58,541 bases of DNA. It comes from Lyngbya confervoides BDU141951 (GTDB taxonomy: Bacteria; Cyanobacteriota; Cyanobacteriia; Thermosynechococcales; Thermosynechococcaceae). The translations under genes and the position numbers were made by a program. The stretch is taken from the NCBI RefSeq assembly GCF_000817775.3, contig NZ_JTHE03000037.1, forward strand, positions 1-58,541, written 5' to 3'. Shown in pieces: positions 6,440 through 15,005 of this stretch. The notes under the pieces were generated by a model. It saw only the letters and a list, made by a program, of their open reading frames with translations, was not told where the DNA came from and did not search any database. Numbering within the stretch: the first letter of the stretch is position 1; each line of letters starts with the position of its first letter.

Positions 6440-8257
6440 CTAGAAACTAAAGGTCGTGCGCAGAACGCCCACGAAGATATCACGCCTTGCCTCATTATGC
6501 TCAGGGTTAATCACGTAAATTACCCCTGGCGTGATTGTAATATTGTTGTTCACCGGGAACTGATATAGACCCTCCAGGTGAATGGAGGTGTCAGGATCTT
6601 CTCGGATCAGAATGTCGTTGTTGATGTTTTTAGGCGGCATACCCACAATCAAGCCAAGCTGTGACCCCTCTTTGCCGATATCAAAGGCGGTTAAGTTGAT
6701 CGCTGCATTCAGGATCTCGGCATCATTAGTCGAGTTGGCCTGGTTTGCCCTGGTGTAGCCGGCCCAGCCGCCAATGGCAAAACCTTTGGCAACTCGAAAG
6801 GTGGCTTCTAACCCAAAGGAGTCGGCGCTGAAGGCTTGGGCTATTCCATTGCCGTCTACAAAGGGAATTTGCGCAAAGGTGCTGCCCACCCCAGAACGAA
6901 TATTCCCATCCGGGGCGTGATTGCGCAGATAGGTCAGCGCAATCTGGCTTCCAGTAAAGGGCTTGTAGCTGAGTTGGCCCAACAGTCCCCAGGTTCCCCC
7001 AAACAGACCGTTTTGGTCTTCGCCGTTGGCTAAGGTGGTGGCGGTGGCAAACTGAGTGCGGCCTGCCAGATATCCGATGTCCAAGCGCAGGTCATCACTG
7101 ATGTCGTATTGGGTGCCAATCCCGGTTACATTGCCAACGCCGACTGTCCCATTGCGAAAGATAGGGTTGCGCTCAGCAAAGAAGGACACAGCGCCTTTTC
7201 CGCCGCCCCCGCCTTCATAGTAAGGGTTCGTGGTCGTGGCATAGTAATGGTGGAACGCATTATTTCCAAAGGCGGTAACCGTTAGCTTGTCGCCCACCGG
7301 AAATTTGTAGCTGAGGCGATCCAAAATAACCTCTTGATTGGTGTTGCCGGTGTCCCAGGATAAGCGGGTCATGGCAGTGCCGGTGGTGTCCGTAAATGGC
7401 GCAGCGTTCGTGTTGCTAAAGTTAATCGGTTGGTTGGAGGCCTGAAAACGGGTATAAAGAAGATCTTTTCCGGTAAAGCTCGTGAGAAAATTCAGCCTGG
7501 CCCTGCCGGTAAACCGGATGCGCTCATCTTGGCCATTGAAACTCTCCAAAAAACCACTGAGGGCCATAATGGCTTCCCCGTTGAGTTTGGTGGTGGTGGA
7601 AAACTGCTGGGCTTCTAAGGTGGCCGTGCGTGCTTCTAACCCATCTACGCGGCCCCGCAGTGTTGCCAACTCTGCCGCAAACTCTTCCTGAAGGGCCCGC
7701 AACTGCTCCAAATCTTCTTTGGTGGCAAACTGATCGCTAATGTTATCTAAACAAGCATTGACCAGAGCCGCTAATTCATAGCGCGTCGCTGCACGATTGC
7801 CCCGAAAAGTGCCATCGGGATACCCGGCGACGCAGCCGTAGCGTTCCACCAGGGACTGAACGGCCTGAAATGCCCAATCGGTGGGCTGGACATCAGAAAG
7901 TTGGGACACTGAGGTGACCTGAGCCGCGCTGTGGTCCTGTTCCGAGGGCAGAAGGGGCGTTAAATGATAGGATTCCTGCGAACTGGTGCGTAGGGGCTGC
8001 ATGTCCAGAGAATCAGAACCTTCGGCCAGGTCAACGGGGAACGTCGCTTGTCTAGGCTGGGGGCCTTTACCCTGGAACTGTGCAGACACTGAAGCATCAA
8101 GGCGTTTGCTTGGGTTCGCTTCAAGGGGAGCAGATATTTCCGGGGGAGACTGCTCAGGGGCCGGAGACAGCGGCTCGTAGGCCACGGCTCGGTGCGCAAT
8201 GAAACTGGCAAGCACGGCCGTGGAGCCAAGCGCTACACGGAGCGGCAAAAAATTCAT
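6440..8257 (-). CDS. Outer-membrane iron-uptake-type porin with SLH domain
   Basis: 605 residues. The N-terminus MNFLPLRVALGSTAVLASFI then AHRAVAYEP is a signal peptide. About residues 117-175 form one SLH domain (VSQLSDVQPTDWAFQAVQSL, YGCVAGYPDGTFRGNRAATR), which binds the peptidoglycan-linked polymer; residues ~175-215 are a coiled coil (KEDLEQLRALQEEFAAELAT). The rest is an OprB/Som-like beta-barrel rich in Gly, Asn and Thr, ending in Phe (LRTTFSF) as expected for outer-membrane insertion. Cyanobacterial members of this family carry inorganic ions including iron; the substrate here is not known. The leader carries an exact match to the Yfr1 small-RNA target sequence over the ribosome-binding site, and a terminator follows. 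Confidence 0.9.
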   Translation of the reverse strand: MNFLPLRVALGSTAVLASFIAHRAVAYEPLSPAPEQSPPEISAPLEANPSKRLDASVSAQFQGKGPQPRQATFPVDLAEGSDSLDMQPLRTSSQESYHLTPLLPSEQDHSAAQVTSVSQLSDVQPTDWAFQAVQSLVERYGCVAGYPDGTFRGNRAATRYELAALVNACLDNISDQFATKEDLEQLRALQEEFAAELATLRGRVDGLEARTATLEAQQFSTTTKLNGEAIMALSGFLESFNGQDERIRFTGRARLNFLTSFTGKDLLYTRFQASNQPINFSNTNAAPFTDTTGTAMTRLSWDTGNTNQEVILDRLSYKFPVGDKLTVTAFGNNAFHHYYATTTNPYYEGGGGGKGAVSFFAERNPIFRNGTVGVGNVTGIGTQYDISDDLRLDIGYLAGRTQFATATTLANGEDQNGLFGGTWGLLGQLSYKPFTGSQIALTYLRNHAPDGNIRSGVGSTFAQIPFVDGNGIAQAFSADSFGLEATFRVAKGFAIGGWAGYTRANQANSTNDAEILNAAINLTAFDIGKEGSQLGLIVGMPPKNINNDILIREDPDTSIHLEGLYQFPVNNNITITPGVIYVINPEHNEARRDIFVGVLRTTFSF

Positions 8258-8625
8258 GGATCAAACTCCTCACACAAGGGACTCACACTGGTCAGCACCG
8301 TTGCGAATAAACCAGCTTTATGAACGGTTACAAACCTATCGGTCTCAATGGCTCGGGACTGTAGTCATTAAGACAAAAAAAATCCCCCTATGCAAAATGT
8401 CAATCATCTGCATGAGAGAGTTGCATTTGAGTCCAGACCCCTGTGAACTGTTAGGGTTGGGGGGATCGCGGGGGCGATCCAGGGTTCAATACTACGCTGT
8501 CCTCAAGCCCAGTCCAGTTCCCTGAGGCTCCCCGGTGATCCAAGAGAGAATGCCCGAGTTTGCTGTTATCGTCAACAATTGGACCTGGGCCTCATCGAGG
8601 CCCTTGGCCTAGGGCAGGGATTTTC
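8258..8625. other. Intergenic region between the porin gene and ycf54
   Basis: No credible gene. It contains the porin leader with the Yfr1-type site and, next to the ycf54 stop, two hairpins on the minus strand: GCCTAGG/CCTAGGC (8631-8607), which includes the ycf54 stop codon, and GGGCCTC-GAT-GAGGCCC (8603-8587). Neither is followed by a T-run, so they may stabilise the ycf54 3' end rather than terminate it. Confidence 0.55.
8265..8275 (-). promoter_or_regulatory. Predicted Yfr1 small-RNA target over the porin ribosome-binding site
   Basis: Eight bases upstream of the porin ATG the message reads GUGUGAGGAGU, including the GAGGAG ribosome-binding site. This is the exact 11-base complement of ACUCCUCACAC, the conserved unpaired core of the cyanobacterial small RNA Yfr1. 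In Prochlorococcus, Yfr1 represses two som porin messages through such pairing. The sequence match is direct; the regulation in this organism is inferred, and the Yfr1 gene is not in the window. Confidence 0.7.
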
Positions 8626-8952
8626 CTAGGCTGAGGTGAGTGAGGCAATGGGGTCGGGCACGGTGTCGCTGGGTGCCTCAAACTGACCGACATAAACGTA
8701 TTCCAGGCGTAACTTGAGCCATTGAATGAATTGCTGATTGGTCGAGATGACGGCGGTGCAGGGTTGGGGACATTGCTTTTTAACCCCTGCCAATTCAGGG
8801 ATTTCCACAAAGGCTGGCTGCTCAACGAGCCAAAAGTCTATGTCTTTATTTTTTTCTTGGTAGTAGCGATGGCGCTCTTCAATGACTTCATGAAGTGGCT
8901 CTTCTTCAAGCAAAAATTTTGAGCTGGCTAAAACGTAGTGGTAGGTTTGCAT
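8626..8952 (-). CDS. ycf54: Ycf54 (DUF2488), Mg-protoporphyrin monomethyl ester cyclase factor
   Basis: 108 residues. YHYVLASSKFLLEEEPLHEV, EKNKDIDFWLVEQPAF, and WLKLRLEYVYVGQFEAPSDT with PDPIASL match Ycf54 along its whole length. Ycf54 is needed for assembly or stability of the aerobic cyclase (AcsF/CycI) that forms the fifth ring of chlorophyll. The ATG at 8952 (MQTYHYV) was chosen because family members begin within a few residues of the YYxLAS segment; a TTG at 8961 would add only three residues. It stands alone between the porin and comF, divergent from comF. Confidence 0.93.
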   Translation of the reverse strand: MQTYHYVLASSKFLLEEEPLHEVIEERHRYYQEKNKDIDFWLVEQPAFVEIPELAGVKKQCPQPCTAVISTNQQFIQWLKLRLEYVYVGQFEAPSDTVPDPIASLTSA

Positions 8953-9012
8953 GGGAGACAATATTCACAGGCTTACCTAATCTTATCAAGGGGGGGAATG
9001 GCTTCCAACTCC

Positions 9013-9044
9013 CCCAGCTTGAATCTGACCCAGCTTGAATCTGA
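9013..9044. repeat. Perfect 16-bp tandem duplication upstream of comF
   Basis: CCCAGCTTGAATCTGA at 9013-9028 is repeated without change at 9029-9044, in the short gap between the divergent ycf54 and comF genes. Confidence 0.9.
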
Positions 9045-9076
9045 TAGGATAGGTCTGATCTTGGAAGTCTGCTGCC

Positions 9077-9772
9077 ATGCGCGATCGATTTAGCTGGCCA
9101 GGGGTTGCTTCTTTGCTGCGCACCCTGACGCGGCCACTGCTCTGGCAGACTTGTTCCCTTTGCACCCGCAAAGCTCACGGTAGCTTCTGTCCTGACTGCT
9201 ACCGACAGCTTCTTGAGTGCCACAGCAATTTCTGGGATCCCCAGTCTCGCCTGATGGCCTGGGGCCACTATCACGGCACGCTGCGGCGAGCGATCGCCCA
9301 GTTAAAGTATCAAAATCAGCAAGTCATTGCCCAAACCTTTGGGGACTGGCTTGGCGATCAATGGCTGCAGATTCAGCCCCAGCGGCATGGCTATCAAGTC
9401 ATTCCCATCCCACTACATCCTCAGCGGCTCCAAGACCGGGGGTATAACCAGGCTGCTCTCATCGCAGATCGGTTCTGCCGTAATACCGGCCTGCGCTTTA
9501 ATCCTGCGGGTCTGCAGCGAGTCAAGGCCACCCAGCCACAATTTTCCTTATCTCCCTCAGATCGCTTTGAAAATCTTCGCTATGCTTTTGCCCTGGGTTC
9601 TTCCCTCGCCACGACCCATCGTGCTCTTCCCATTTTGCTGGTGGATGATATCTACACCACCGGAGCCACAATGAAGTCTGCGACGATAGCGCTGAGCCAA
9701 AAAGGGTTCCACGTTGCAGGACGACTGGTGGTGGCAAAAGTCGTAGAAGCGGGTTCTCTGGCTCCTGAATAA
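9077..9772 (+). CDS. comF: ComF family phosphoribosyltransferase-like protein
   Basis: 231 residues. An N-terminal four-Cys zinc site (CSLC...CPDC, about residues 27-43) is followed by a type I phosphoribosyltransferase domain with the PRPP loop ILLVDDIYTTGATM near residue 192 and PLHPQRLQDRGYNQAALIA. ComF proteins are required for DNA uptake in naturally competent bacteria, acting on the cytoplasmic side with the ComFA helicase; in cyanobacteria comF is needed for transformation. The gene stands alone. A helix-hairpin-helix protein with a ComEA-like tail is encoded at 27.7 kb. Confidence 0.92.
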   Translation: MRDRFSWPGVASLLRTLTRPLLWQTCSLCTRKAHGSFCPDCYRQLLECHSNFWDPQSRLMAWGHYHGTLRRAIAQLKYQNQQVIAQTFGDWLGDQWLQIQPQRHGYQVIPIPLHPQRLQDRGYNQAALIADRFCRNTGLRFNPAGLQRVKATQPQFSLSPSDRFENLRYAFALGSSLATTHRALPILLVDDIYTTGATMKSATIALSQKGFHVAGRLVVAKVVEAGSLAPE

Positions 9773-9807
9773 AAGCCCATCTCCTGAAGGCATCCAGGCC
9801 GCCTGCC

Positions 9808-10278
9808 CTAGCCCTGACGGCTTGGAGGTGGATGGCGTAAATGATCCACTAGAGCCCGTAACCCTAGTTCGTAGCTGGCAGCACCAAAGCCACAAATTTG
9901 ACCCATCACCACAGGAGCAATGTAGGAATGATGACGAAAGGATTCACGCTGATGCACGTTGCTCAGGTGCACCTCCACCACTGGAATCCGGACTGCGGCA
10001 ATGGCGTCCCTCAGCGCGATGCTGGTGTGGGTGTAGGCGGCTGCGTTTAAAACGACCCCATCTTGGGTTTGATCTGCCTGGTGAATCGCCGCTACCAGTT
10101 CTCCTTCGCCATTAAATTGCTGGGCCTCTACGATTGCATTCAAACGATGACCCAACTCCACTAGGCGTTGGTTAACAGCGTCTAAGGTCAACGAGCCATA
10201 GATGTTTGGCTCACGCGTTCCCAGAAGGTTTAGATTTGGACCATGGAGCGCTAATATCCTCAAGATGGGCTGTTCCAC
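9808..10278 (-). CDS. aroQ: 3-dehydroquinate dehydratase, type II
   Basis: 156 residues. LALHGPNLNLLGTREPNIYG contains the catalytic Tyr, LNAAAYTHTSIALRDAI binds substrate and VEVHLSNVHQRESFRHHSYI carries the catalytic His: the type II (dodecameric) enzyme of the shikimate pathway, which converts 3-dehydroquinate to 3-dehydroshikimate. The length is typical. It starts 17 bases after the stop of a 44-residue protein on the same strand, so the two likely form an operon. Confidence 0.95.
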   Translation of the reverse strand: MEQPILRILALHGPNLNLLGTREPNIYGSLTLDAVNQRLVELGHRLNAIVEAQQFNGEGELVAAIHQADQTQDGVVLNAAAYTHTSIALRDAIAAVRIPVVEVHLSNVHQRESFRHHSYIAPVVMGQICGFGAASYELGLRALVDHLRHPPPSRQG

Positions 10279-10295
10279 CTTGGTGCTCTGCCGAC

Positions 10296-10430
10296 TTATC
10301 GATACTGCCGATCGCGAACGGGAATGGGGATAGGCTCCAGTTCAGGCTCACCCTCAGGCTCGGAGAGCCAATCAATCAGCCTGCGGACTAAATCTTCTAA
10401 AGCTTCCAGTGCTTTTTCGAGGTAATCCAT
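10296..10430 (-). CDS. Small conserved-looking protein of 44 residues
   Basis: It begins MDYLEKALEALEDLVRRLID, an amphipathic helix, and ends with an acidic, Pro-rich tail (SEPEGEPELEPIPIPVRDRQ). A good ribosome-binding site (AAGGAG, 11 bases before the ATG) precedes it, and it ends 17 bases before aroQ on the same strand. From memory, short proteins of the same helix-plus-EPxPIPIPV build occur in other cyanobacteria; no search was run. Function is unknown. The helix could mediate membrane or protein contact. Confidence 0.65.
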   Translation of the reverse strand: MDYLEKALEALEDLVRRLIDWLSEPEGEPELEPIPIPVRDRQYR

Positions 10431-10499
10431 TCGGTGAGTTGCTCCTTATCGCTTCTCCGTACAGCAGCAACCGCTGCACGTTGTCTACAAGCAATCTTA

Positions 10500-10521
10500 G
10501 AAGTTAAGAATACTTAACTTC
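10500..10521. promoter_or_regulatory. 9-bp perfect inverted repeat upstream of the small gene and aroQ
   Basis: GAAGTTAAG-AATA-CTTAACTTC lies 70 bases upstream of the 44-residue gene and 80 bases downstream of the cinA stop. There is no T-run on the minus strand, so an operator is as likely as a transcript end. Confidence 0.4.
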
Positions 10522-10587
10522 AAACTAGCACAGTTTTCTAGAAAAGGGGAACCCTGCGTTGACTTCCGACGGCGAAGGAGAGGTCCC

Positions 10588-10619
10588 AATTACCATTGTT
10601 CCTAATTGCCATTGTTCCT
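10588..10619. repeat. 16-bp tandem duplication over the cinA stop
   Basis: AATTACCATTGTTCCT (10588-10603) is followed by AATTGCCATTGTTCCT (10604-10619), 15 of 16 identical. The cinA stop codon (10604-10602) lies at the joint. Confidence 0.9.
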
Positions 10620-11918
10620 GCCCCCTGGAAGGATCTCCCGTTGGATCAATTCTGGGGACTGAATCATCATGGTCCGCCGTAAATAATCCAGGGCGCTAGA
10701 GATGCTGATATCTCTAATCCATTCTCGTCCCCGCTGTGCTGATCCCCGAAATTCATAGGTGCTCACCTGTCCTGAAGGGGCCGCGATGCCAATGTAGATT
10801 AACCCCACGGGTTTAGTTGCTGTTCCGCCCGTGGGACCGGCGATCCCGGTCATGCTGACGCCCCAGTCTGTCTGAAAGCGCTGTTGGATTCCCTGCGCCA
10901 TCTGCTTGGCAACCTCAGCGCTAACGGCCCCCTCCTGGGCTAAGGTGACGGGACTGACTCCCAATTGATGAATCTTAATGGCGTTGTGGTAGGCGATGAC
11001 ACCTCCCAGAAAATAATCAGAACTGCCGGAGGTTGAGGTGAGGCGGTACCCGATGCCCCCGCCGCTACAGGATTCCGCCACCGAAAGCGTTTGCCCTTGG
11101 GATCGCAGCAAGTCTCCCACCACGGTAGCCAAGGTTTGATCATCGCGCCCAAAGTAATCTAAACCGCAGCGTTGTCGAATCTCCTGCTCCACCGGACCGA
11201 TGATGGCCTCGGCTTCCGCGGGGCTGTTGGCCTGAGCCGCTAGGCGTAGGCGGATCACGCCGCGACTGGCGTAGGGAGCAACGGTTGGGTTTGAAAGGTA
11301 AAGTAAATCCTGAACTTTTTCCGCTAGGGCCGATTCTGTAATTCCCCAAAATCGGAGAATTCGGCGGTAGAGCGGCCCTTGGCACCATCCCTGCTGTCGC
11401 AGGTAAGGCACTGCTGTTTCTTCCCACATCCGCCGCAGCTCACGGGGCACGCCCGGAAAGGTAATCACGGTTATCGAGTCCGACACAGCCCAGAGGATGC
11501 CAGGCGCGCTGCCAATGGGGTTGGGCAGCGGCTGGGCACCTTCGGGCAAAAAGGCCTGCTTGCGGTTGTTCTCACTTGGAATGATCTGGCGCTGGGCGAA
11601 CTTAGCCTGGATATCGGCCCAGATATCGGGGTGTTCCACCAGCGGCACGTTGAAGAACTCTGCGATCGCCGCCAGGGTCAGATCATCGGGGGTTGGACCC
11701 AGCCCGCCGGTAAAAATCAGCAGGTTAGCGCGGGCGATCGCCGTTTCTAGGACCGAGTGAATGCGGCTCTGGTTATCTCCCACAACGCTTTGAAAGTGGT
11801 GGGGAATGCCCAGGGCTGCCAGCTCATGAGCTAAAAACTGGGCGTTGGAGTTTAGGATCTCACCGAGGAGGAGTTCTGACCCAACGGCAATAATTTCTGC
11901 ACTTTGACCGATCCCCAT
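10602..11918 (-). CDS. cinA: CinA family protein
   Basis: 438 residues in two domains. About 1-170 is a MoaB/Mog-like domain (IIAVGSELLLGEILNSNAQF, FTGGLGPTPDDLT, FPGVPRELRRMWEE). About 260-420 is the CinA C-terminal domain (SVAESCSGGGIGYRLTSTSG, GVSMTGIAGPTGG) related to PncC nicotinamide-nucleotide deamidase. Full-length CinA proteins show ADP-ribose pyrophosphatase and deamidase activity in NAD recycling; the name comes from competence regulation in streptococci. The stop lies in a 16-bp tandem duplication. The wecA-like gene ends 16 bases before its ATG on the same strand. Confidence 0.94.
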   Translation of the reverse strand: MGIGQSAEIIAVGSELLLGEILNSNAQFLAHELAALGIPHHFQSVVGDNQSRIHSVLETAIARANLLIFTGGLGPTPDDLTLAAIAEFFNVPLVEHPDIWADIQAKFAQRQIIPSENNRKQAFLPEGAQPLPNPIGSAPGILWAVSDSITVITFPGVPRELRRMWEETAVPYLRQQGWCQGPLYRRILRFWGITESALAEKVQDLLYLSNPTVAPYASRGVIRLRLAAQANSPAEAEAIIGPVEQEIRQRCGLDYFGRDDQTLATVVGDLLRSQGQTLSVAESCSGGGIGYRLTSTSGSSDYFLGGVIAYHNAIKIHQLGVSPVTLAQEGAVSAEVAKQMAQGIQQRFQTDWGVSMTGIAGPTGGTATKPVGLIYIGIAAPSGQVSTYEFRGSAQRGREWIRDISISSALDYLRRTMMIQSPELIQREILPGGRNNGN

Positions 11919-11934
11919 GGTTCGTTTCCTGCCC

Positions 11935-13017
11935 TTAGTCCTTCGAGTTCGCTGGCTGTTGCGATTGCTGAGGATCAGACCTGGTTTTCCAAGCTTGCTG
12001 GACTAAACTGACAATGGCAAACCCCAGTAGCAATGTGGCCCCCAACACGTAGGCCTTCCCCGCTGGAATCTTAGCAAGGACGAGGGCAACGCTGCCCACC
12101 CAAAGGGCAAGGGCATAAATAAATAGGACGCTCAGCCGCTGAGACAGTCCAGCACTGAGTAAGCGATGGTGTAAATGCCGTTTATCGGCGACAAAGGGTG
12201 ACTTTCCCCGTAATATCCGGTCTACGATCACCGTGGAGGTGTCCAGGATCGGAATGGCCAGAATAATAAAGGGCAGAATGACGGCCACTGTGGTGACGGT
12301 TTTGACCAGTCCCACAATACTGATGCCCGCAAGGGTGAACCCCATAAAATAGGCCCCGCCATCTCCCATAAAGATCTGGGCCGGATTGAAGTTGTAGCGC
12401 AAAAAACCCAGAGAAGCACCAGCCAGCGCTGCTGCCAGGAGCGCTGAAATGGGCTGATAAATCCACAGACTGACGATTAAAAGGACCACGGCGGCAATTC
12501 CGGAAATTCCGGCGGCTAATCCATCGAGGCCATCCATAAAGTTAATGGCGTTGGTCATACCCACCAGCCACAGCATCGTCACGGGAAGGCTCAGCCAGCC
12601 CAACTGAATAACGCCCAGATAAGGGAGCGTAAAAAAGTCAATGCGTACCCCAGCCCCCCAGGCCAGGGACGCCACTATCGCTTGGAGGGCCAGTCGCAGA
12701 AATGGCGAGAGGGTAAAGACGTCGTCCAGCAAGCCAATAATGAAGAAACCGACCCCGCCAAACACCACGCCCCACAGCTCATATTGAGCGGAAACGGGTA
12801 GAGAATCAAAGGCTCCTGATACCCCAACAATGGTCAAGGCACAGATATAGCCTGTGAAAATTGCAATGCCTCCCAGACGCACCATGGGACGCTGGTGCAC
12901 TTTTCGCGCATTGGGCAGATCAACCAATCCCACCCTTAAGCCCGCTTTGTTAACCAGCGGAGTTGTCCAGAGAACAACCAAAACTGCGATCAAAAAGGCA
13001 ACCAGATGATAAGGCAT
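11935..13017 (-). CDS. MraY/WecA/TagO-family sugar-phosphate transferase
   Basis: 360 residues, about ten to eleven membrane helices. It carries the polyprenyl-phosphate HexNAc-1-P transferase motifs: RKVHQRPMVRLGGIAIF after the first helix, the metal-binding GLLDDVFTLSPFLRL, NAINFMDGLDGLAAG, and the KRHLHHRLL loop. These enzymes move N-acetylhexosamine-1-phosphate from UDP-sugar to a lipid phosphate at the inner membrane and begin O-antigen, teichoic acid or exopolysaccharide synthesis. The C-terminal HxHHR favours WecA/TagO over MraY; the sugar cannot be told. The ATG at 13017 was preferred to a TTG two codons upstream. It is read in the same direction as glyA upstream and cinA downstream. 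Confidence 0.88.
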   Translation of the reverse strand: MPYHLVAFLIAVLVVLWTTPLVNKAGLRVGLVDLPNARKVHQRPMVRLGGIAIFTGYICALTIVGVSGAFDSLPVSAQYELWGVVFGGVGFFIIGLLDDVFTLSPFLRLALQAIVASLAWGAGVRIDFFTLPYLGVIQLGWLSLPVTMLWLVGMTNAINFMDGLDGLAAGISGIAAVVLLIVSLWIYQPISALLAAALAGASLGFLRYNFNPAQIFMGDGGAYFMGFTLAGISIVGLVKTVTTVAVILPFIILAIPILDTSTVIVDRILRGKSPFVADKRHLHHRLLSAGLSQRLSVLFIYALALWVGSVALVLAKIPAGKAYVLGATLLLGFAIVSLVQQAWKTRSDPQQSQQPANSKD

Positions 13018-13120
13018 AGACAATGCGGGTGAACGAGGAAGGCATGGATCTAGGCAAGTTTACTATAGCCAATTGTGTGCTGGGGTTTGTCCAGATGCGT
13101 TGGCCAAGTCATTGTTACCA

Positions 13121-13166
13121 GAAAAAATGCCGGACTCCTGGGGGCTGCGGAATTTTTTCCCAGGAG
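13121..13166 (-). terminator. Probable glyA terminator
   Basis: On the minus strand CTCCTGGG (13166-13159) pairs with CCCAGGAG (13142-13135); a T6 run follows after seven bases. It lies about 68 bases beyond the glyA stop. Confidence 0.5.
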
Positions 13167-13233
13167 GGTTCTGGGTATTCTCTGCCCCTCGTCGACCCAA
13201 GACCGCCAGCGGCCTGCTGCAATGGAGCCCAGG

Positions 13234-14517
13234 CTAGGCAATCGCTGGTTCAAGCTGCGGCAAATGGGAATAGAGTGGAAATCGATTGCAGAGTGCTGCC
13301 ACGCGGGTTCGACACTGGTCAAGCTGGGCCTCGTCGTCGGGATTGAGGAGACAGTCCGCAATAATGTCGGCGATTTCCGTAAATTCTGCGGTTCTCATGC
13401 CCCGGGTGGTCAGAGCCGGAGACCCTAGGCGTAGCCCACTGGTCACAAAGGGAGATTCCGGATCAAAGGGAACGGTATTTTTATTGGCGGTGATGTTCAC
13501 CTGACTCAGCAGCTGGTCTGCCTTTTTCCCGGTCATCCCAATTGAGCGCAGATCCACCAGCAGCAGATGGTTATCTGTGCCGCCCGAGACAATCTTAAAG
13601 CCTCGCTTTTGCAGCTGGGCTGCCATGGCTTGGGCGTTGGCAATGACGCTGGCGCTGTAGTCTTTGAAACTATCCTGGAGCGCCTCGCCAAAGGCCACTG
13701 CCTTGGCGGCAATCACATGCTCAAGGGGACCCCCCTGACTGCCAGGGAAGACGGATTTATCCAGCTTCTTGCCCAGATCGGGGTCCCTGGTTAGAATCAA
13801 TCCACCCCGAGGACCGCGCAGGGTTTTGTGGGTGGTGGTGGTGACAACGTCACACAGGGGGACCGGATTTGGATGCAGTCCGGCTGCCACGAGCCCGGCA
13901 ATGTGGGCAATATCTGCCATCAGGTAGGCGCCGACCTCATCGGCAATTGCCCGGAATTTTTCAAAGTCAATGGTTCGCGGATAGGCGGAGTAGCCGCAAA
14001 TGATTAACTTGGGCTTGTGCTCCAAGGCCAGAGTGCGAATAGACTCAAAGTTGAGCTGCTCGGTCTGCGGGTCTACCCCATACTGCACGACTTTGAACCA
14101 CTTGCCAGAAACATTCACCGGTGATCCGTGGGTCAGATGTCCCCCGTGGGACAGGTCCATGCCCATAATGGTGTCCCCAGGCTGGAGGAGGGTCAGAAAA
14201 ACTGCAAAATTTGCCTGGGCACCGGAATGGGGCTGGACATTGGCGTGAGCGGCTCCAAATAACGCCTTGGCCCGATCAATGGCCAGCTGCTCTACTTCAT
14301 CGATGAACTCGCAGCCACCGTAATACCGCTTTCCGGGGAGTCCCTCCGCATATTTGTTGGTTAGTACGGATCCCTGGGCCGCCATGACCGCAGGGGAGGC
14401 AAAATTTTCACTGGCAATCAGTTCTAAATGCTGGCGCTGACGCAATAGCTCCTTTTGGAGGGCGATCGCGATGGCCGAATCCGTAGCGGCCAGAAGTTCT
14501 AGGCTATTTCGTGACAC
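13234..14517 (-). CDS. glyA: Serine hydroxymethyltransferase
   Basis: 427 residues. It converts serine and tetrahydrofolate to glycine and methylene-tetrahydrofolate, and also serves photorespiratory glycine use. The PLP lysine is in [16 protein letters not shown]; other landmarks are [35 protein letters not shown] and [15 protein letters not shown]. The start is set at GTG 14517 because AAAGGA lies nine bases upstream and the residues after it ([14 protein letters not shown]) begin like other GlyA proteins. An ATG at 14565 lies inside a TATAAT box and so is probably upstream of the transcript. Confidence 0.95.
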   Translation of the reverse strand: MSRNSLELLAATDSAIAIALQKELLRQRQHLELIASENFASPAVMAAQGSVLTNKYAEGLPGKRYYGGCEFIDEVEQLAIDRAKALFGAAHANVQPHSGAQANFAVFLTLLQPGDTIMGMDLSHGGHLTHGSPVNVSGKWFKVVQYGVDPQTEQLNFESIRTLALEHKPKLIICGYSAYPRTIDFEKFRAIADEVGAYLMADIAHIAGLVAAGLHPNPVPLCDVVTTTTHKTLRGPRGGLILTRDPDLGKKLDKSVFPGSQGGPLEHVIAAKAVAFGEALQDSFKDYSASVIANAQAMAAQLQKRGFKIVSGGTDNHLLLVDLRSIGMTGKKADQLLSQVNITANKNTVPFDPESPFVTSGLRLGSPALTTRGMRTAEFTEIADIIADCLLNPDDEAQLDQCRTRVAALCNRFPLYSHLPQLEPAIA

Positions 14518-14563
14518 GGGGCTGTCCTTTCTGGTAACAAGCGGGTAACAAAGCAGACAAATC

Positions 14564-14569
14564 ATTATA
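14564..14569 (-). promoter_or_regulatory. Predicted glyA -10 box
   Basis: A perfect TATAAT on the minus strand, about 47 bases upstream of the preferred GTG start. The -35 region is T-rich but has no good TTGACA match. Confidence 0.5.
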
Positions 14570-14670
14570 GCAATCTCTGCTGATGGATAAAAAACTCAAG
14601 GAAAGGGCCACTCCCCCTGGGACCTTGATAGAATTGTCGTGATCCCTGTATCAGCCTTAAGGGGGGTCTA

Positions 14671-14886
14671 GTGCTCGTTATTCTTACAAAGAACCAGGTC
14701 TTGTCCACAGACACCGTCTGTCAAGGCTGTCTGTTGGCCGATCAGCGAGGGCATCCGCGATGGCAAAATGGCCATCTTTGCTGTGGACAGCAGGTGCCCA
14801 GGGAGGCCTCCGACGCCAAGAAGCGTACAGATTCTTGTCTTCAGTATCGATGCCAGATGGGATTTCGCGTTGCTCAGATTTCCTAG
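14671..14886 (+). CDS. Small Cys-rich protein of 71 residues
   Basis: GTG start with a strong ribosome-binding site (AAGGGGGG, four bases upstream). Residues 18-21 are CQGC, residues 37-38 are CC, and two more Cys lie at about 56 and 60 (SCLQYRC), so there are six Cys with the paired spacing of a metal site. Other marks are ADQRGHPRWQNGHL and the C-terminal MGFRVAQIS. It reads toward tic20, whose ATG is 119 bases beyond its stop. The motif layout suggests a zinc or iron-sulfur binding small protein; no named family is recognised. Confidence 0.6.
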   Translation: MLVILTKNQVLSTDTVCQGCLLADQRGHPRWQNGHLCCGQQVPREASDAKKRTDSCLQYRCQMGFRVAQIS

Positions 14887-15005
14887 GCGTTTTCCCTGGG
14901 CGGTTTTGACCGATGCTGGATGGTTCCTGAGCTGTATTGATCCCCATTGATCCCCCGATTTTCTCTCTTCCCCCCTGACCCCAACCATAATCTCTGGAGT
15001 GTTTC

